A stretch of DNA of 64,000 nucleotides from Candidatus Gallimonas merdae (GTDB lineage: Bacteria > Bacillota > Clostridia > Christensenellales > Borkfalkiaceae). Position 1 is the stretch's first letter; the number at the start of each line of letters is the position of its first letter. Positions 60,484-64,000 of the stretch are shown here, piece by piece. The position numbers and the translations under genes are program-made. Below the pieces are notes generated by a model. The model saw only the letters and a program-made list of their open reading frames with translations. It searched no databases and was not told where the DNA came from. The stretch covers positions 1 through 64,000 of the forward strand of contig CAJFRT010000009.1 in NCBI GenBank assembly GCA_904419525.1, given 5' to 3'.

Positions 60484-61326
60484 ATGCAGCTCACAGACAT
60501 TCATACCCACAGCGCCTTTTCCGCCGACGGAGAGTCTCCCCTTTCGCAGATGCTTGACCGCGCGGCAGGCCTCGGCACGGCCTTCTACGGCGTGTCCGAT
60601 CACTTCGACTACGACTATCTTGCGGACGGCGTTCTTGTCCACGGAAAACCCGTGCCCATGATCGACGCCGAGGCATACTTTTCCGAGGCGCGCCGTCTGC
60701 AGAAAGCCTATGCCGGCCGTATGCGCGTGCTGGTAGGCGGGGAGTTCGGATTTTCCAAAAACCCCGCGGCACAGGCGATGTACCGGGAAACGGTCGGGCG
60801 GTTTTCCCCCGACTTTGTGGTGAACAGCGTGCACACCGTGGACGGCGCGGACGTCTGGTTCCCCGAATCCTTTGTGGGGAAGACGCGCGACACGGCCTAC
60901 CGCGGCTATCTGGAGGCCGTTCTTGAAAGCCTCTCCGCGCCCTATCCCTACGACATCGTGGCGCATCTGGGATACGTCTCGCGCAATGCGCCCTATCCCG
61001 ACAAGATCCTGCACGCTTCCGACTATCCGGACCTTCTGGACGAGATCCTCTCCGGGATCATCGCGCGCGGAAAAATTCTCGAAGTCAATTCCTCGGCGCG
61101 GGGAGCCGGCGACTTCCTGCCGGGAAGGGATATCCTGGAGCGGTACTTTTCACTCGGCGGAAGAAAGGTCTCGTTTGCCTCCGACGCGCACAGGGCGGAC
61201 GCGGTCGGACGCGGCAGAGAGATCGTCGTGCGCGCCCTGAACGAGATCGGTTTCCCGGGCATCACGGTGCCCGACCGCGGAAACCACATTCTTGTCCCCT
61301 TCGACGCGCCCCTTTCCGGGCAATAA
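60484..61326 (+). CDS. PHP-domain histidinol-phosphatase-like protein
   Basis: 280 residues. TDIHTHSAFSADGESP gives the H-x-H metal site; GVSDHFDYDY, GGEFGF, SVHTVDGADVWF, VAHLGYVSR and FASDAHRAD complete the PHP trinuclear centre as in HisK/HisJ-type histidinol phosphatases. No other his genes are near, so another phosphoester substrate is possible. There is no Shine-Dalgarno; the promoter places the transcript start at the ATG, so a leaderless mRNA is likely. Confidence 0.9.
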   Translation: MQLTDIHTHSAFSADGESPLSQMLDRAAGLGTAFYGVSDHFDYDYLADGVLVHGKPVPMIDAEAYFSEARRLQKAYAGRMRVLVGGEFGFSKNPAAQAMYRETVGRFSPDFVVNSVHTVDGADVWFPESFVGKTRDTAYRGYLEAVLESLSAPYPYDIVAHLGYVSRNAPYPDKILHASDYPDLLDEILSGIIARGKILEVNSSARGAGDFLPGRDILERYFSLGGRKVSFASDAHRADAVGRGREIVVRALNEIGFPGITVPDRGNHILVPFDAPLSGQ

Positions 61327-61330
61327 CATT

Positions 61331-61368
61331 CGCGCGGGCCGGTATTTCCGGCCCGCGCGTTACGTTTT
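61331..61368. terminator. Terminator between PHP gene and cls
   Basis: A 12-bp stem CGCGCGGGCCGG/CCGGCCCGCGCG with a 5-base loop; TTACGTTTT follows. Confidence 0.75.
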
Positions 61369-61405
61369 CCCGCTTTTTATGCCCGCCCGTCCCCGCAAGG
61401 AAGGG

Positions 61406-62980
61406 TCAGAAGAGCGGCGCGAACAGTTTGGCGATCTCGCACACCCATCGCCAGACGACGTTCTTTTTGGCGTCCTCAGGCGTCTGACGGCGGGAAACGG
61501 CGAACGTCTTTTCAAAATCCTCGCGCATGGAGACGAGCGACTTTGTCCTGTACATAAGCACGGCGTTCTCGTAGTGGTGGATAAAGGAACGGTAGTCAAG
61601 GTTGACCGTTCCGACGACGCCGACCTTATCGTCCGCCAGAAATCCCTTTGCGTGGACAAATCCGGGCGTGTACTCATAGATCTTCACCCCGCCGCGGATC
61701 AGCGCAAGATAGTTGGAGCGGGTGAGCGCGAAAGCGATCTTTTTATCGGGGATATGCGGCGTGACGAGGCGCACGTCCACCCCGCGCTCCGCCGCAAGAA
61801 TGAGTGCCTCGCGCATACGGTAGTCGATGATGAGATAGGGCGTCATGATCCACAGATAATCGCGCGCCGCGTTGATGATGTTGATGTACACGTCCTCGCA
61901 TACGCTGCGCGGATAGACGGGCCGCGGCCCGCCGCCGTACGGCTGCACAAAGCCCTCGCCCTCAAACCGTTCATACGTCTCCGGGATATAGGGCGCGAAG
62001 TCCTCGCCCTCTCCCCGCGTCGCAAGATTGTAGAGTTTGAGAAACATCAGGAGCAGGCCCTTGACGCCCTCGCCTTCAAGGCGCACGGCGGTATCCTTCC
62101 AGTGCCCGAACGGGGAATCGATGTTCACGTACTCGTCCGCAAGATTGATCCCGCCCGTGTAGCCGATCTTGCCGTCGATGACGGTGATCTTGCGGTGATC
62201 GCGGTTGTTGTGCACATTGGTCACGACGGGCACGAACGGGTTGAACTTGACGCACCTGATGCCCATCTTCCGGATCTTTCTGTGATACGCAAGGTGCACG
62301 CGCCCCATGCAGCCGATGTCGTCGTACATGAACCGCACCTCGACGCCCTGCTGCACTTTGCGCGCGAGCACGTCCAGCACGGCATTCCAGAACTCCCCTT
62401 TTTTGATGATGAAGTACTCCATGAAGATGTACTTTTCGGCCCTTTCGAGATCGGCCAGCAGGCGGTCGCGGAAGTCCTCCCCCGCGGGGAAATACTCCGT
62501 TTTCGTCCCGTCGTAGATGCAGGCGGACGGATTGACCGCGAGCAGCGCCTCGCCGACGTCCGAAAAACGGTGCGCTTCCTGCGCAAAGCGCTCAGGCGCG
62601 ACGTCGGACTTTTCAAAGGGCGCCGCGCGGCCGCTCAGCATGAGCGCTTTTTTCTGCATCCGCTTGTTCGGGCGGTGCGATGAGAACACCGCATAGATCG
62701 CCACGCCGAATACGTTGAAGATGACGATGCACAAAATCCACGGGATCTTCGTCTCGGGCACCATGTCGCGGTTGGCGGCGTGCAGCGCCGTGATAAAGAC
62801 GATGATCCAGCTCAGCACGGACATGCCGAACGAGATCCATGGCCCCGCCGCGGGGAACGTCTGTATCAGCCATGTCGCAAGCAGCCAGATGAGTCCGACG
62901 ATGATGAGCACGTCGAGCGTAAAAACGAGAATGATCGCCAGCGCGACAAACGCAAAACGGCTGAACAGCTTTTTGAGCAT
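61406..62980 (-). CDS. cls: Cardiolipin synthase (phospholipase D family)
   Basis: 524 residues. Two N-terminal membrane segments and a third (about 70-100) are followed by the two HKD motifs: HRKITVIDGKIGYTGG and HAKGFLADDKVGVVGTVNLDYRS. The enzyme joins two phosphatidylglycerols into cardiolipin. GGAGGGGG precedes the ATG. Normal length for the family. Own promoter upstream. Confidence 0.96.
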   Translation of the reverse strand: MLKKLFSRFAFVALAIILVFTLDVLIIVGLIWLLATWLIQTFPAAGPWISFGMSVLSWIIVFITALHAANRDMVPETKIPWILCIVIFNVFGVAIYAVFSSHRPNKRMQKKALMLSGRAAPFEKSDVAPERFAQEAHRFSDVGEALLAVNPSACIYDGTKTEYFPAGEDFRDRLLADLERAEKYIFMEYFIIKKGEFWNAVLDVLARKVQQGVEVRFMYDDIGCMGRVHLAYHRKIRKMGIRCVKFNPFVPVVTNVHNNRDHRKITVIDGKIGYTGGINLADEYVNIDSPFGHWKDTAVRLEGEGVKGLLLMFLKLYNLATRGEGEDFAPYIPETYERFEGEGFVQPYGGGPRPVYPRSVCEDVYINIINAARDYLWIMTPYLIIDYRMREALILAAERGVDVRLVTPHIPDKKIAFALTRSNYLALIRGGVKIYEYTPGFVHAKGFLADDKVGVVGTVNLDYRSFIHHYENAVLMYRTKSLVSMREDFEKTFAVSRRQTPEDAKKNVVWRWVCEIAKLFAPLF

Positions 62981-63020
62981 GCGTACCCCCTCCCCGGTCT
63001 TTGTGATCTTCCGATAAGTG

Positions 63021-63047
63021 ATTATACCCGAAAACGGCGGCTTTCAA
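63021..63047 (-). promoter_or_regulatory. Possible cls promoter
   Basis: TTGAAA (63042-63047) and TATAAT (63021-63026) with a short 15-base spacer; the -35 overlaps the end of the upstream gene. Confidence 0.45.
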
Positions 63048-64000
63048 TCGCGCTCGAACAGCGTGCAGCCGCAGGGCAGTTCCCGGGCGGAAAAGGTTCC
63101 CGTGAGCCGCACGTCCCGCCGCGGCGAATGCAGCAGACGCAGCGACCCGCACCCGAGAAACGCCTGCGCGGAAATATCCTCCTCCGCAACGCCGCAGGCC
63201 GTGATCTCTTCCAGTTCCGGACAGGCATAGAATGCAAACGCCCTCAGCGTTCCGCCCGTCACCGTCACTTTTTTCAGGGATTCGGGCACCCTGTACTGCG
63301 TGCCCGTTGAAAACAGATACGCCAGTTCGCCGTGAAAATCGCTTCCCGTGTCCTTCTTGGCGCTTCCGACAAACGGAACGGTGAGTTCCGTCAGCCGGCC
63401 GCAGGGGAGCAGGGCGCCCTCGTCCGCATAGTCCGCGTCGGGCAGGACGAGCGTTCCGGCGGCGGGGACCCCGCACACGATGCGGCGGCCGCCCGCCGTG
63501 TCCAGCGTGACGACCCCGTCCGAGAATGCATAGGGCGCACGGACGCCGATACTCTCCACCGCCGTCCCGACAAGGTCTTCCGCCGACACAAAGGCCCCGC
63601 CGCGCAGTTCCAGCCGGACGGTCTGCAGCCATGCGAGCGTTTCGGGCGACGGCAGGCCGGAAAATGCCGTGAGCGCGCTCCCGTCGAACCGGCGGGAAAG
63701 CTCCGTGCGGCCCACGCCGTCCCCCGTCCACGTAAAAAATTCGTCCGCATACCACAGGCGCGCGGAGTACGTCTTCCAGACGGCGGCGCGCTCGATGCGC
63801 GTAAGGCCCTGCGCCGAGACGGACATCAGCTGCGCAAAATCGTCCCCTTCCAGGACGGCATACGCCTCGCGGTAGGCCGCAGACGGAGCAATGACGCCGT
63901 ATGCGCCGCCGCGCTCCAGAACGACGCCCTGTCCGCCCGCCCCCGCAAGGGAGGCATAGGCCGAAGCGTAACTTTCCGAAGTTGTGCCCGATCCCCATAC
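63044..64000 (-). CDS. Leucine-rich-repeat (BspA/LRR_5-like) protein, 5' end outside the window
   Basis: The last 318 residues are visible, including the stop. The frame is open to the right edge. The first ~60 visible residues (SGTTSESYASAYASLAGAG, GAYGVIAPSAAYREAYAVL) vaguely resemble a SPOR-type repeat. Later segments (LKKVTVTGGTLRAFAFYACPELEEITACG, AQAFLGCGSLRLLHSP) are LRR_5/BspA-like repeats common in secreted clostridial proteins. A signal peptide cannot be checked. Function unknown. Confidence 0.7.
   Translation of the reverse strand, partial: VWGSGTTSESYASAYASLAGAGGQGVVLERGGAYGVIAPSAAYREAYAVLEGDDFAQLMSVSAQGLTRIERAAVWKTYSARLWYADEFFTWTGDGVGRTELSRRFDGSALTAFSGLPSPETLAWLQTVRLELRGGAFVSAEDLVGTAVESIGVRAPYAFSDGVVTLDTAGGRRIVCGVPAAGTLVLPDADYADEGALLPCGRLTELTVPFVGSAKKDTGSDFHGELAYLFSTGTQYRVPESLKKVTVTGGTLRAFAFYACPELEEITACGVAEEDISAQAFLGCGSLRLLHSPRRDVRLTGTFSARELPCGCTLFERD

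Overview
The window looks like chromosome from an anaerobic, endospore-forming member of the Clostridia with a high-GC genome. The evidence is a spoVT–yabM–yabN sporulation locus, a SipL-like SPOCS/LysM spore protein, a Veg homologue, T-box and ZTP riboswitches, a pyruvate formate-lyase operon, pyruvate phosphate dikinase, and many secreted lipoproteins driven by consensus sigma-A promoters. I cannot name the species; a gut lineage near Christensenellales/Borkfalkiaceae is a guess.

Layout. 1–1344: an AT-richer block with the 5' part of a rolling-circle (HUH) replication gene, iteron-like repeats, a hairpin and small unknown ORFs, probably the edge of an integrated plasmid or mobile element. 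1400–9471: sipL-like, veg, gyrB-gyrA and a lipoprotein. 9515–14897: dus, yabN, yabM and spoVT, then a divergent AEC transporter. 14955–15357: two tandem promoter/terminator units with no credible ORF, each headed by an 11-bp-phased Pho-box array, proposed here as a pair of PhoP-controlled small RNAs. 15423–17209: a lipoprotein and a hemolysin-III protein. 17340–21668: a ZTP-riboswitch-controlled PFL operon (pflA, thioredoxin-like, PFL core, separate glycyl-radical subunit, zinc ribbon). 22044–29780: two more lipoproteins of the same paralogous family, a PanE-like reductase, and pheS-pheT under a T-box. 30006–35490: an Ntn hydrolase, ppx-maf-mreB, and two half-size TauE/SafE proteins. 35695–41732: a giant surface lipoprotein, then a zinc-dependent phospholipase C and UMF1 transporter behind a Pho-box-like promoter. 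41741–48054: serS–exonuclease–rsmF and a divergent P-type ATPase. 48196–54136: a zinc-ribbon protein, a secreted metallophosphoesterase with Pho boxes, and ppdK with a duplicated 3' end. 54242–64000: an amidohydrolase, membrane proteins, MATE pump, SecB-like protein, lipase-like hydrolase, NlpC/P60 lipoprotein, a leaderless PHP-family gene, cardiolipin synthase and a truncated leucine-rich-repeat protein.

How the parts fit. PFL makes acetyl-CoA and formate; a ZTP sensor (10-formyl-THF shortage) on its operon would tie formate supply to purine/one-carbon demand. PPDK, exopolyphosphatase, phospholipase C, metallophosphoesterase and the Pho-box small RNAs suggest phosphate economy is a recurring theme. 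Three lipoproteins share a module starting VTQE-x-W-like and ending YGG-x-SVTLP-like; one has a nine-G tract in its promoter spacer that could vary expression.
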